In this document: piece after piece, positions 8,997 to 16,967 of the stretch
How the letters are laid out: each line of letters opens with the position of its first letter
Position numbering within the stretch: the stretch's first letter is position 1
DNA from: Pseudomonadales bacterium
GTDB lineage: Bacteria > Pseudomonadota > Gammaproteobacteria > Pseudomonadales > Halieaceae
DNA length: 64,000 bases
Reading direction: 5' to 3'
Assembly (NCBI GenBank): GCA_024234855.1
Contig: JACKNN010000004.1
Span: forward strand, 354,788 to 418,787
Notes under the pieces: generated by a model
Told to the model about the DNA's origin: nothing
The model's input: only the letters and a program-made list of their open reading frames with translations
Database searches by the model: none
Translations under genes and position numbers: made by a program

Positions 8997-10139
8997 TCAG
9001 TAGGCATAGGAGAGCCAGCTCATGGCGCGGATATAGAGTTTGCCCAGCCGCTGCAGAATACCGTGGCCTTCGGAGTAGGCGATCACCGACACCTGCCCCC
9101 CCACGCGCAATTGCCGACGCAGTGCCTCCTGCTCGGCGTCAAACCCGACGATGACCGGAAAGCGCTGGGACTGGCGCAGCCAGTCGCGGTCGTTCTGGAT
9201 GGTGGGCAAGGAGCCGGGTGCCGGGGCCTGGCCGTCGCTCACACCGAGCCCGATACTGCGTATCTGTCCGGGGAATACCGTGCCGGGCAGCACGTCGAAC
9301 AGGATCTCCACCGGTGTGCCTTCCGCGATATGGCCGAGATTGTTCTCGGTAAAATCAGCCCGGATCCATACGTCCTTGATCGCCACCAGGGTCATCACCG
9401 GGCTGCCGGTACCGGCGTAGTTACCCACATCGGTGCGCAGGTCGGTGATAATGCCCGCCGATGAGGCGCGTACCAGCGTGTCGGCAAGATCGAGTTCGGC
9501 CTTTTCCACGGCGGTCTTTGCGGTCAGCAGTATGCTGTTATCGCTGGTACTTTCTCCGCCCATTTTCTGGATAGCTTCGTCAATGCCCGCCTCCGCGGCA
9601 ATGATCTGGGCTTCAGCGGCCTCCAGACTGGCCTGGGCCGCTTCCAACTGGCGCTTCGAAATCGTGCCCGCATCCTCCTCGTGCAGCCGGGCCAGGCGCT
9701 CCGCGTTCTTGCGGGCCTTGTCCGCGTTGGCCCGAGCAGCGAGCAGATTGGCCCTGGCCGCCTCGACCGAGGCGCTGCCCGCCCCCACCTGCCGCCGCGC
9801 ATTCTCGAGGTCGGACTGGGCCCTGGCCAGCGCGATCTCGTACTGGGAGGGGTCGATCTGGAACAGTGGGTCCCCGGCCGTCACCTCCTGGTTGTTGCCC
9901 ACCCAGACTGCGGTGACCATCCCGGCGACCTTGGGTGCCACGGCCACCACATACCCCTCCACCCGGGCCTGGCTGGTGTACGGTGTGAACCTGTCCGACA
10001 GCAGGTACCACAGCAGGCTGAGGGCGATGACCACGGCGATGAGCTTGCCGCCGCGCCTGACGCTGTCCGCCGCGGCGGCTGGAGGGGACGTATCCGAGGG
10101 GTTCATTTCCGGCGTATCTTTATCGGCTGGGTCACTCAT
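8997..10139 (-). CDS. HlyD/EmrA-family secretion adaptor
   Basis: A 380-residue membrane fusion protein with one N-terminal TM segment (about 30-47) after a Pro/Ser/Asp-rich cytoplasmic tail. A lipoyl half follows (ARVEGYVVAVAPKVAGMVTA), then a long coiled-coil hairpin of Ala/Glu/Arg-rich heptads (about 115-215), the second lipoyl half (RASSAGIITDLRTDVGNYAG) and a barrel. Unlike the RND adaptor at the window start it is membrane-anchored rather than a lipoprotein, as in EmrA/AaeA systems. Its ATG overlaps the upstream outer-membrane factor stop by 4 bases. It would connect the DUF2955 protein to that channel. Confidence 0.92.
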   Translation of the reverse strand: MSDPADKDTPEMNPSDTSPPAAAADSVRRGGKLIAVVIALSLLWYLLSDRFTPYTSQARVEGYVVAVAPKVAGMVTAVWVGNNQEVTAGDPLFQIDPSQYEIALARAQSDLENARRQVGAGSASVEAARANLLAARANADKARKNAERLARLHEEDAGTISKRQLEAAQASLEAAEAQIIAAEAGIDEAIQKMGGESTSDNSILLTAKTAVEKAELDLADTLVRASSAGIITDLRTDVGNYAGTGSPVMTLVAIKDVWIRADFTENNLGHIAEGTPVEILFDVLPGTVFPGQIRSIGLGVSDGQAPAPGSLPTIQNDRDWLRQSQRFPVIVGFDAEQEALRRQLRVGGQVSVIAYSEGHGILQRLGKLYIRAMSWLSYAY

Positions 10140-11689
10140 TTGCTGGATCCTGGATTCGAAGATGGACCCGCGGGCGGCACCGGCAGCGGGGCGGTCAACA
10201 GGTCACCCCAGTCGCTGCGCTGCTGCAGGGTGTCGCGGGTGGGGGCCGGTATCAGCTGGTCGATGGGGGTTTCCACCCAGCCGCCGCCAAGGGCCCGGTA
10301 GAGGCTGATTATGGCACTGATGTGGTTGCCGCGGTTCGCCAGTTCGTCGGTGGACTGGGAGAACACCGAACGCTGCGCGTCCAGCACCCGGGAGAAATCG
10401 GCGTAGCCCTCGACGTACAACGTGGTGGCGAGTTCCAGCGAGCGCTCAGCCGCGGCCACCGACTGTACCAGCACGGCCTGCAACTCGCGCGTCTTGACCA
10501 CGGTGACGGCAGCGTTGTCGATCTCCTGGGCTGCCAGCAGCACGCGGTTCTGGAAACTCTCGATGGTCTGCTGCAGGCGCGCGTCCTGCAGGCGTATGTT
10601 GTCGGCGATCCGGCCGTGGTCGAAGACATTCCAGGTGAAAGCGGGGCCCCCGCCGAGGACGGTGCTATCCGGCCTGCCACCGCCGCTGGTACCCGACCAG
10701 CCGATACTGCCCAGCAGGCTGATGGCCGGGTAGTAGTCGGCCTCGGCGATACCGATCTGCGCGGACTGCGCAGCGACCTGCCAGGCCGCCGTGCGAACAT
10801 CCGGGCGCCGTGCCAGCAACCGGGCCGGGATCTCGTCGACGGACACCCCGGGGACCCCGGGCAGTTCCTTTGGCGCCGCTGCCAGTTCCGGAATGTCGCC
10901 GGGTGGACGCGCCAGCAGGGTCGCCAGGGCGTTGCGGGTCTGGGTGAGCCTGATCTCCAGCGGCGGCACACTGGACAGCGTCGTCAGGTACTGGGTCCTG
11001 GCCTGTTGCAGGTCCAGCTCCGATTGCTGGCCCCCCCGATAGAGGCGCTCGGTCATATCCAGGCTGCGCTTCTGGATCTCGGCATTCTTGCGGGCGATGT
11101 CGATCAGTGCGTGGGTGGTGCGGTAGGAAAAGTACAGGTCTGCGACCTGCGCGGCCAGCAGCACCTGCACGTCCTGCTGATTGGTGATCGAAGCGAAAAA
11201 CGCCGCGTCCGCCGATTCCACGCCGCGCCGGAATCGCCCCCAGAAATCCAGTTCCCAGCCGATATCGAAGCCGGCCTGGTAGTTCGTGAAACTGTCGTCG
11301 TTGTCCACTGCCCCGCCATTCCGCCGGGTGTCGATGTAGGTGGCGGCGCCGTTCACCTGCTGCAGCTGTGGGTAGAGGTTGCTGCCGGCAATACCCAGCT
11401 GGGCGCGGCTTTCCAGGATGCGCAAGCCGGCGATTTGCAGGCTGGGATTCTCCCGGCGCGCGGTCTCGATCAGGCCGTTGAGGGTAGTATCGTCGAACAC
11501 CTGCCACCAGAAACTCAGGTCCACGTCGGACTCTCGCTGCGGCTCCCGCAACTGGCCGTACAGGTCGCTCTGCCAGTCGGCAAGCCAACTCACCTCCGGC
11601 TCCTGGTAATCCGGCCCCAGGGTGGTGCAGGCAGCGAGCAGGCCCGCCACAGCGAGCGCAGCGAGTCGCGTGGGAAAGGTGCCACGCAC
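10136..11689 (-). CDS. NodT/OprM-family outer membrane efflux factor, lipoprotein
   Basis: A 517-residue TolC-type channel with a lipoprotein signal (AGLLAAC, Cys about 21) and the family start TLGPDYQEPEV. Two OEP repeats follow, and the segment QRSVFSQSTDEL...SLYRALGGGWVETP closes the second repeat; a C-terminal tail follows. The length is normal. It starts with GTG at 11689, 20 bases after the AI-2E-family gene stop, and its own stop overlaps the adaptor start. A shortened remnant of the same family lies at 15.6 kb, so this is the only intact channel of this type in the window. Confidence 0.94.
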   Translation of the reverse strand: MRGTFPTRLAALAVAGLLAACTTLGPDYQEPEVSWLADWQSDLYGQLREPQRESDVDLSFWWQVFDDTTLNGLIETARRENPSLQIAGLRILESRAQLGIAGSNLYPQLQQVNGAATYIDTRRNGGAVDNDDSFTNYQAGFDIGWELDFWGRFRRGVESADAAFFASITNQQDVQVLLAAQVADLYFSYRTTHALIDIARKNAEIQKRSLDMTERLYRGGQQSELDLQQARTQYLTTLSSVPPLEIRLTQTRNALATLLARPPGDIPELAAAPKELPGVPGVSVDEIPARLLARRPDVRTAAWQVAAQSAQIGIAEADYYPAISLLGSIGWSGTSGGGRPDSTVLGGGPAFTWNVFDHGRIADNIRLQDARLQQTIESFQNRVLLAAQEIDNAAVTVVKTRELQAVLVQSVAAAERSLELATTLYVEGYADFSRVLDAQRSVFSQSTDELANRGNHISAIISLYRALGGGWVETPIDQLIPAPTRDTLQQRSDWGDLLTAPLPVPPAGPSSNPGSSK

Positions 11690-11709
11690 CTCGCGTGCCC
11701 TTCCGGGTT

Positions 11710-12828
11710 CTATGGCGTTTCCGCCGCCCGGTCGGCGTCGGCATCCTCGGCGTCGGCACCGTGGGCCACCCAGGTCATGAACAACTGGTAGCCGACCGCC
11801 AGCAGGACCGCGCCGACAAACATGCCGACGATACCGCCGCTGACCATGCCCCCGAGCGCGCCGAGCAGGATTACCGGCATCGGTGCCTCCACCCCACGGG
11901 CCAGCAGCAACGGCTTGAGGAAGTTATCGGCGAGTCCGCCCAGGCCCAGATAGACGGTGTAGACCATGTTCATGCTGTTGCTGGCGTCGCCGGAGGTCCA
12001 TATATAGCCGATGACCGGCAGTGTAATGAGCAGCGCCGGGGCCTGCAGAATACCCAGCACCATCACCAGCAGGGCCCACAGGCCCGCTGCCGGGACGCCC
12101 GCCCAGATGAAGCCGATACCCAGTATCAGCGCCTGGATGAACGCGACGCCGATAACCCCGGTCGCCACCGAGCGCACCGTGGCGGTGATCAGGGATTGTA
12201 TGGGCGGCCCGCTCTCTCTGCTGGTGAATCGACAGATGATATCGCCCACCGCCCGGCTGCCGGGTTCGCCGTAGGCCATGACGATGCCGGCGACGATAAG
12301 GGATGCCAGGAACAACAGTACGGCCCCCGCAGTGCTCGCGGCGGCCCGCACCGCCCGCCGGGACAGGCTGCCGAGCGTCTCCCTGTTGTCCTGCGCAAAT
12401 TCGGGCAGGTTGGTGGCGGCCTCCTGCCAGAGGCGGTAGACCCGCTCGCCGACCAAAGGCCATTCCGCTACCGATTCCCGGGGCTGCGGTATGCTGACGG
12501 TCCCGGATTCGAAGCGATCGTAGCCCGTCTGGATCTGTTTGGCGAAGGAGGCGCCCAGCAGCACCGTGGGCACACCGATCAGCAGCAACCCGGCCAGCAC
12601 CAGCACGGTGGCCGCACGCCCCTGCCGGCCACCCAGGTGCGCGGCGAGTCGCCTGTGCACGGGGTACAAGGCGATGGCCAGGACCACCGACCACAGCGCA
12701 AGGTTGACGAACGGGGCGACCACCCGTCCACACAGCACCAGCATAAAGACCAGCAGACCCACACGGATGAAAACATCCAGCAGGTCGCGTGACAGAAAAT
12801 TCCGGATGGCCGAGCTTTCGATTTGCAT
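11710..12828 (-). CDS. AI-2E family (PF01594-type) membrane transporter
   Basis: A 372-residue polytopic inner-membrane protein with hydrophobic pairs near residues 17-60, 75-100, 160-190 and 215-350. The C-terminal half has the glycine-rich layout typical of this family (ILLGALGGMVSGGIVGMFVGA). Members include exporters of autoinducer-2 and Na+/H+ antiporters, so the name does not fix the substrate. AAGGGGAA lies 7 bases before the ATG, a clear ribosome binding site. It leads the operon that continues with the outer-membrane factor, adaptor and DUF2955 gene, which suggests a role in the same export process. Confidence 0.85.
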   Translation of the reverse strand: MQIESSAIRNFLSRDLLDVFIRVGLLVFMLVLCGRVVAPFVNLALWSVVLAIALYPVHRRLAAHLGGRQGRAATVLVLAGLLLIGVPTVLLGASFAKQIQTGYDRFESGTVSIPQPRESVAEWPLVGERVYRLWQEAATNLPEFAQDNRETLGSLSRRAVRAAASTAGAVLLFLASLIVAGIVMAYGEPGSRAVGDIICRFTSRESGPPIQSLITATVRSVATGVIGVAFIQALILGIGFIWAGVPAAGLWALLVMVLGILQAPALLITLPVIGYIWTSGDASNSMNMVYTVYLGLGGLADNFLKPLLLARGVEAPMPVILLGALGGMVSGGIVGMFVGAVLLAVGYQLFMTWVAHGADAEDADADRAAETP

Positions 12829-12982
12829 CGTCGATTCCCCTTGATGTTATCGAGTGGCCCAAGTGTGAACTACCTGAATGGCGGAATCCAGCGGGAGCCC
12901 TGTCGGGACGAGCAGGAAGCCCGGGTCGACCGCGTCGTCCAAGACCCGGCTGGTGTCGCTGGCTTCCTCCAATGGTTGTGCA

Positions 12983-13237
12983 CTACCACGGTTGCACCAC
13001 ATAGTGGTTGCCACCCAGGGTATTGGAGATGTCCGCGATGGCTTTCTGCGCGCGTATGCTGTTGCCCGCGGCATCCAGCGGCGGTGAAATCACCGCGATG
13101 CCGAACTTGCCGGGGGATACGGCGATAATGCCACCGCCCACACCGCTCTTGGCCGGCAGGCCGGTTTTGTACAGCCACTTGCCCGAATCGTCGTACAGCC
13201 CGGCAGTCGCCATGTCCGCCAGGTCCCGCGCGTTACT
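12983..13237 (-). pseudogene. glutaminase A remnant (C-terminal end)
   Basis: The last ~80 residues of a glutaminase, from ATAGLYDDSGKWLYKTGLPA to GGNHYVVQPW, aligning closely to the end of the intact glutaminase at 18.5-19.5 kb with scattered substitutions. It is therefore an older paralogue rather than a fresh copy. The first residues of the frame (SNARDLADM) resemble an earlier stretch of the intact protein (VNAKDLAVM), so the remnant may also have lost an internal segment between two similar sites. The catalytic SxxK region is missing. Its broken 5' end abuts the PHA synthase remnant. Confidence 0.85.
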
Positions 13238-13860
13238 GTATCGGCGGCACCTTGCTGTACATCGCCGCCGCGCATCTCGCCGGTCGGGAAGAGCGCTTCA
13301 ACAGCCTGACCATCTTCGCGGCGCAGGCCGATTTCACCGAGGCGGGCGAGATCCGCGCCCTGCTGGGGGAGAGCATGTTCGCCCAGCTCGAGGCGCTCAT
13401 GCACAAGCGCGGCGTGCTGGAGGCGCAGCAGATGGGCAGCGCCTTCGCGGCACTGCGCAGCGGCGACCTGATCTGGGGCCCGCTGGTGGACCGTTACTTC
13501 CTCGGCACGGTCACCGACCACGTGGCGCCGTGGAAGTCGGTGTACAAGATCCACCGGCTGAACGGCGGCGATGTCACCTTCGCGCTGACCACCGGCGGCC
13601 ACAACGCCGGTATTGTGAGCGGCCCTGTGCACCCGCGGCGCAAGCACCAGGTTCACACCCGCAGGCGCGGTGACCACTACATGGACCCCGAGACCTGGCA
13701 GGCCACGGTGCCAGTGGAGAACGGCTCCTGGTGGCCGGTGTGGGTCGACTGGCTGAAAGCACGCAGCAGCGGCCAGACCAACCCACCCGCACTGGGTGCG
13801 CCGCGCAAGGGTTACCGCCCGCTGCGCGACGCACCGGGCGAATATATCCTGGAGCGGTGA
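13231..13860 (+). pseudogene. PHA synthase (PhaC) remnant, C-terminal third
   Basis: About 209 codons encoding the end of a class I polyhydroxyalkanoate synthase. The lipase-box Cys is present in YCIGGTLLYIAAA at the very start, followed by DHVAPWKSVYKIH with the catalytic-Asp region, the His in TTGGHNAGIV, and the family C-terminus (PETWQATVPVENGSWWP). Normal enzymes are about 550-600 residues, so the N-terminal two thirds are gone. No start codon precedes the homology, the Gly normally before YCIGG is Arg, and the first usable start is a TTG at 13252 after the catalytic Cys. Not expected to be functional. Confidence 0.88.
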
Positions 13861-13884
13861 ATTCGCTGGCGGCAGCGCCCGGGG

Positions 13885-14169
13885 TCAGTCGCTGGATTTT
13901 CCCTCGTTCTCAACGGCCTTCGTGGTGATCTCGGCGTACAGCGCGGTGACCTGGGCGTAGATCGGCTGGACCTCGGGGTTCCTGTCAATCACAGGATGAA
14001 TCGCGCGGGCGTCCTCCATCACCCGTTCCAGCAGCTGCATGTCGTTGTCGGTTATCGCCTCCCCCGCGCCGACTCTCTCCTTGAGTTCGAGCAGCCGGGG
14101 CAGACGGTAATCGTTCAGTCGCTCCAGAATCGTCTCGATAACACCGGTATCGCTCGCCTTGTCACTCAT
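13885..14169 (-). CDS. small soluble conserved-looking protein, unknown function
   Basis: A 94-residue, acidic, mainly helical protein (MSDKASDTGVIETILERLND...) without signal peptide, membrane segment or Cys. AAGGAG six bases before the ATG supports real translation. The pattern of charged helices with a central turn (RVGAGEAITDNDMQLLERV) looks like a regulatory or scaffold protein, but I do not recognise the family. It follows the 14200-14574 gene by 30 bases, so the two are probably one transcript with PPK2 upstream. It appears complete, unlike many of its neighbours. Confidence 0.6.
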   Translation of the reverse strand: MSDKASDTGVIETILERLNDYRLPRLLELKERVGAGEAITDNDMQLLERVMEDARAIHPVIDRNPEVQPIYAQVTALYAEITTKAVENEGKSSD

Positions 14170-14199
14170 CTATTACTCCTTTGTGGTAGTGTGTATGCG

Positions 14200-14574
14200 C
14201 TATGAGTTGTCTGCCAGTTGCACGAGTTGCAACGTCGCCTGCTCTCCCTCGCTGTTGTGCAGGTCGCGGCAGGGCCCGGCGCGTGACAGAATCTGCCTCG
14301 CCTGTGACTCCGAGTAGAGCATGGCGGCCAGCGCCGGGCTGGCGTGCAGGTCGTGCGGGTCCAGCGGCTGCGGCAGGCTGTCGATCAACCCTATGACACA
14401 CTCGGCGGCGTGGATAACCGGTTTGCGCAGGGTTTTGGCATAACCGGACACGATGCGCAGCCGCGGGTCGGTGCCGTCCATCGTGCGTTCGATCAGCTTT
14501 TTGACCAGTTGCTCCGGCAGTTCGGCGTGCCCCTCGTCGGCGCGGCCGAATAAATTCCCGAACAGGTTCAACAT
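14200..14574 (-). CDS. hypothetical protein, possibly the N-terminal part of a longer one
   Basis: A 124-residue protein starting MLNLFGNLFGRADEGHAELP, with GAGGA eight bases before the ATG. The segment GTDPRLRIVSGYAKTLRKPV is compact and looks conserved. The last ~20 residues (SEGEQATLQLVQLADNS) are of different character and may be out-of-frame sequence after a break. My impression is that related proteins are about 300 residues long, which would make this a 3'-truncated copy in keeping with the surrounding remnants; I cannot verify that here. Function unknown. Confidence 0.5.
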   Translation of the reverse strand: MLNLFGNLFGRADEGHAELPEQLVKKLIERTMDGTDPRLRIVSGYAKTLRKPVIHAAECVIGLIDSLPQPLDPHDLHASPALAAMLYSESQARQILSRAGPCRDLHNSEGEQATLQLVQLADNS

Positions 14575-14646
14575 GGTGGGATCCTCGTAGTAGGCCGGGA
14601 CGACACGCAGACGCCGCCCCGGTAAGCTGCCAGGGCCATCCCGACC

Positions 14647-15492
14647 TCAGAACAGATCGGGAACGTACTTGAAGGGGTAGTCCACCGCCTTGTACGCACC
14701 GATTTTCCGTTTCGTTAACTCAACTTTCTTCTGCGGCAGCTTCTTGTAGGGCACGCTGGCCAGCAGGTGGCTGATCACATTGAGGCGAACCCGTTTCTTG
14801 TCCTCCGACCTGGCGACGTACCAGGGCGCATAGGGCGTGTCGGTCTCCTGGAACATCCTGTCCCTGGCCCGGGTGTAATCGTCCCACTTGTCATAGGACT
14901 TGAGGTCCATGGGCGACAGTTTCCAGATCTTGCGACCGTCGTCAACGCGGCTTTCGAGACGCCGCTGCTGTTCCTCGGGACTGACTTCCAGCCAGTATTT
15001 CAGCAAGATGATGCCGGAGTCGACCATGGCCCGCTCGATCAGCGGGACGGCCCTGAGAAAACCCTCGGACTGTTCCTCGGTACAGAAACCCATCACCCGC
15101 TCGACACCGGCCCGGTTGTACCAGCTGCGATCGAAGATCGCGATCTCGCAGGCGGCGGGAAAATGCCTGACGTAGCGCTGCAGGTACATCTGGCTCTTCT
15201 CGCGCTCGGTCGGTGCCGGCAGGGCGACGACCCGGAAGACCCGGGTGCTGACACGCTCGGTGATCGCCTTGATGGTGCCGCCCTTGCCGGCGCCGTCGCG
15301 CCCCTCGAAGACCACGCAGACTTTCAGGCCCTTGTGCACCACCCACTGCTGCAGGCGGACCAGTTCGACGTGCAGGCGTTCCAGCTCGCGTTCGTACTCC
15401 TTGCGGCCGAGCCTGGCAGCCCGGCCCGCCTCCGCCGGCTCATCTTTAGGGTTTTTCCTGTGCTTTTTGCCTTTCTTGTCCTTGTCCGACAT
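14647..15492 (-). CDS. ppk2: polyphosphate kinase 2 (PPK2) family
   Basis: A 281-residue cytoplasmic enzyme that transfers phosphate between polyphosphate and nucleotides. Walker A is GRDGAGKGGTI, Walker B/lid residues are in FDRSWYNRAGVERVMGF, and the C-terminal half has the family segments WKLSPMDLKSYDKWDDYTRA and DTPYAPWYVA. The start at 15492 (MSDKDKKGKKHRK) is chosen because AGGAGG sits nine bases upstream; a longer frame would run into the outer-membrane-factor remnant. Whether it works on ADP, GDP or AMP is not decided by what I can see. It is the one clearly intact enzyme gene in a stretch of broken ones. Confidence 0.93.
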   Translation of the reverse strand: MSDKDKKGKKHRKNPKDEPAEAGRAARLGRKEYERELERLHVELVRLQQWVVHKGLKVCVVFEGRDGAGKGGTIKAITERVSTRVFRVVALPAPTEREKSQMYLQRYVRHFPAACEIAIFDRSWYNRAGVERVMGFCTEEQSEGFLRAVPLIERAMVDSGIILLKYWLEVSPEEQQRRLESRVDDGRKIWKLSPMDLKSYDKWDDYTRARDRMFQETDTPYAPWYVARSEDKKRVRLNVISHLLASVPYKKLPQKKVELTKRKIGAYKAVDYPFKYVPDLF

Positions 15493-15566
15493 GTGTCGTC
15501 CTCCTGTCTTGATGTACCCGACCGCCAGGGTGCCGGTCGACTCGTTGCCAACGTGCTCCGGTCCTG

Positions 15567-15761
15567 TTACTGCCATCCCCCGCCGAGCGTCCGGTAGAGC
15601 TCGACCAAGGCGCGCATCTCCTCGCCCTGAGTTTCCGCCAGCAGAATGCGCTGGTCAAATAACTGCTGGTCGGCGTTGAGGATCTCAAGGTAGCTGGCCA
15701 GTACGAACATGGCCAATGCCAGTAGTGCCACGCGGTGGGAAGGCCGGTGCCGGGGGCGCAT
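15567..15761 (-). pseudogene. outer membrane efflux factor with its middle deleted
   Basis: A 64-codon frame that joins a plausible signal peptide (MRPRHRPSHRVALLALAMFV) directly to the C-terminal end of a NodT/OprM-type channel (SYLEILNADQQLF...LYRTLGGGWQ). About 400 internal residues are missing while the reading frame is kept. It directly follows the RND remnant, the normal order in an efflux operon. It cannot form a channel. The N-terminal assignment to the same gene is an inference from its signal-peptide character. Confidence 0.75.
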
Positions 15762-15764
15762 GGT

Positions 15765-15989
15765 TCAGTGTCCGTCCCTGTTCGCATCATCGGCTGGCGG
15801 CTCCGCCTCCAGGGCGGCGCCCACGATATCCTTTCCCTGGTGCCGCAGCACGCGCGCAAATTCGACGATCGGGATGGCGTTCCTGGCGGCCAGCCCGATC
15901 AACACGATGAGCCCGATCTGGGCGAAGACATTGTTCAAATAGCTGCTGGAGACCTGTCCCGCCAGCCACAGGTTAAGGCTGACGGCCAT
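15765..15989 (-). pseudogene. RND efflux permease remnant
   Basis: A 74-codon frame. Residues ~5-62 match the TM10-TM11 region of an AcrB-type permease (NNVFAQIGLIVLIGLAARNA, then IPIVEFARVLRHQGKDIVGA). It then switches to a short hydrophilic tail (EPPADDANRDGH) that could be the original C-terminus. More than 900 residues of a normal permease are absent. A stop codon lies in frame a few codons upstream. It precedes the outer-membrane-factor remnant by three bases, so this was once an RND/OMF operon distinct from the one at the window start. Confidence 0.8.
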
Positions 15990-16076
15990 TCGGGCTTACC
16001 GCCGGACACAAACAGGCACGCCAGGCGGCACAGCCACCCGGCGCATTGGGCGCAGATGACGACATCGCCGCTGGTA

Positions 16077-16931
16077 TCAGGCGGCGTGCTGGGTGAAGCC
16101 GGCCTGGCCGCGCTTGCGGTTGGGGGCGAAGCCATTGGCCGCCAGCGCTTCGTCCGCGTCCCGGTAGAACGTGCCGATGCGATAGGTCTCCCGCGCCTCT
16201 TTGGCGCTGGCGATCTCCCGGCCGAACTCCCGTGATATCCGTACCAGCTGCTCGATCTGCTCCACCGAACCCATCTTGCGGTCCCGCTGCTGGGTCCAGA
16301 TGTTGTCCTCGATCCCGCAGCGCACGTGCAGGCCCATGGCGATCGCCATCATGTTCAGCGGCAGTACGTTCAGCATCGAGGTCTCCAGCGTCAGCACCGA
16401 GCCGTCCGGGCAGGCCCGCACGAAGTTCGCCAGGTTGTACAGGTTCGGCGCATCGAAGCCACCCCCGATCGCCACCCAGGTCAGGATCAGCGGCACGTTG
16501 CAGCTACCCTTGCGCATCATCCGCTCCACCGTCTCCAGCTGGGCGATATTCGCCAGCTGGAAGTGGGTCTGGATGCCCTTCGCCGACAGCCGGCGAATAT
16601 GCTCCTCCACCCACTCGGGGCCGGCCGGGATCATCATCTCACGGTAGGCGTGGTAGTTGGCCGGGTCGGCCAGCGAGGTGCCTTTGAGGTCCGCCTCGCA
16701 CATCTGCTCCACGATGTTCATCTGGTTGGTGTTGATGGCGATGGTGACCTGGTCCGGCGCCGGTATTCGCCGCCCCCGGATACACCCAATTCCGGGTCGC
16801 CGCCCGAGTACCGAGTTCCCCTGCAATACATGCCAGGTGGACAAATCGGCCGTTACCGTGGGGGAAGTTGGTCTCGTCATAAGCAGGCAGTTGTTTTTCG
16901 AGTATCTGCGCTTATTGAGATAGCCAGTCAC
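16077..16931 (-). pseudogene. BKACE (DUF849, beta-keto acid cleavage) enzyme lacking its N-terminus
   Basis: A 284-codon frame whose last ~220 residues match the C-terminal two thirds of 3-keto-5-aminohexanoate-cleavage-type enzymes, with family segments such as GLHVRCGIEDNIW and a normal C-terminus (KRGQAGFTQHAA). The first ~60 residues have no resemblance to the family. The N-terminal barrel strands with the HxH metal ligands that normally precede this region are missing, so activity is unlikely. The homology begins near DQVTIAINTNQMN. It is read on the same strand as the RND, channel and PPK2 genes. Confidence 0.75.
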
Positions 16932-16967
16932 ACTATCTTATTTTGCTGACACCGATATTGCACTGGC

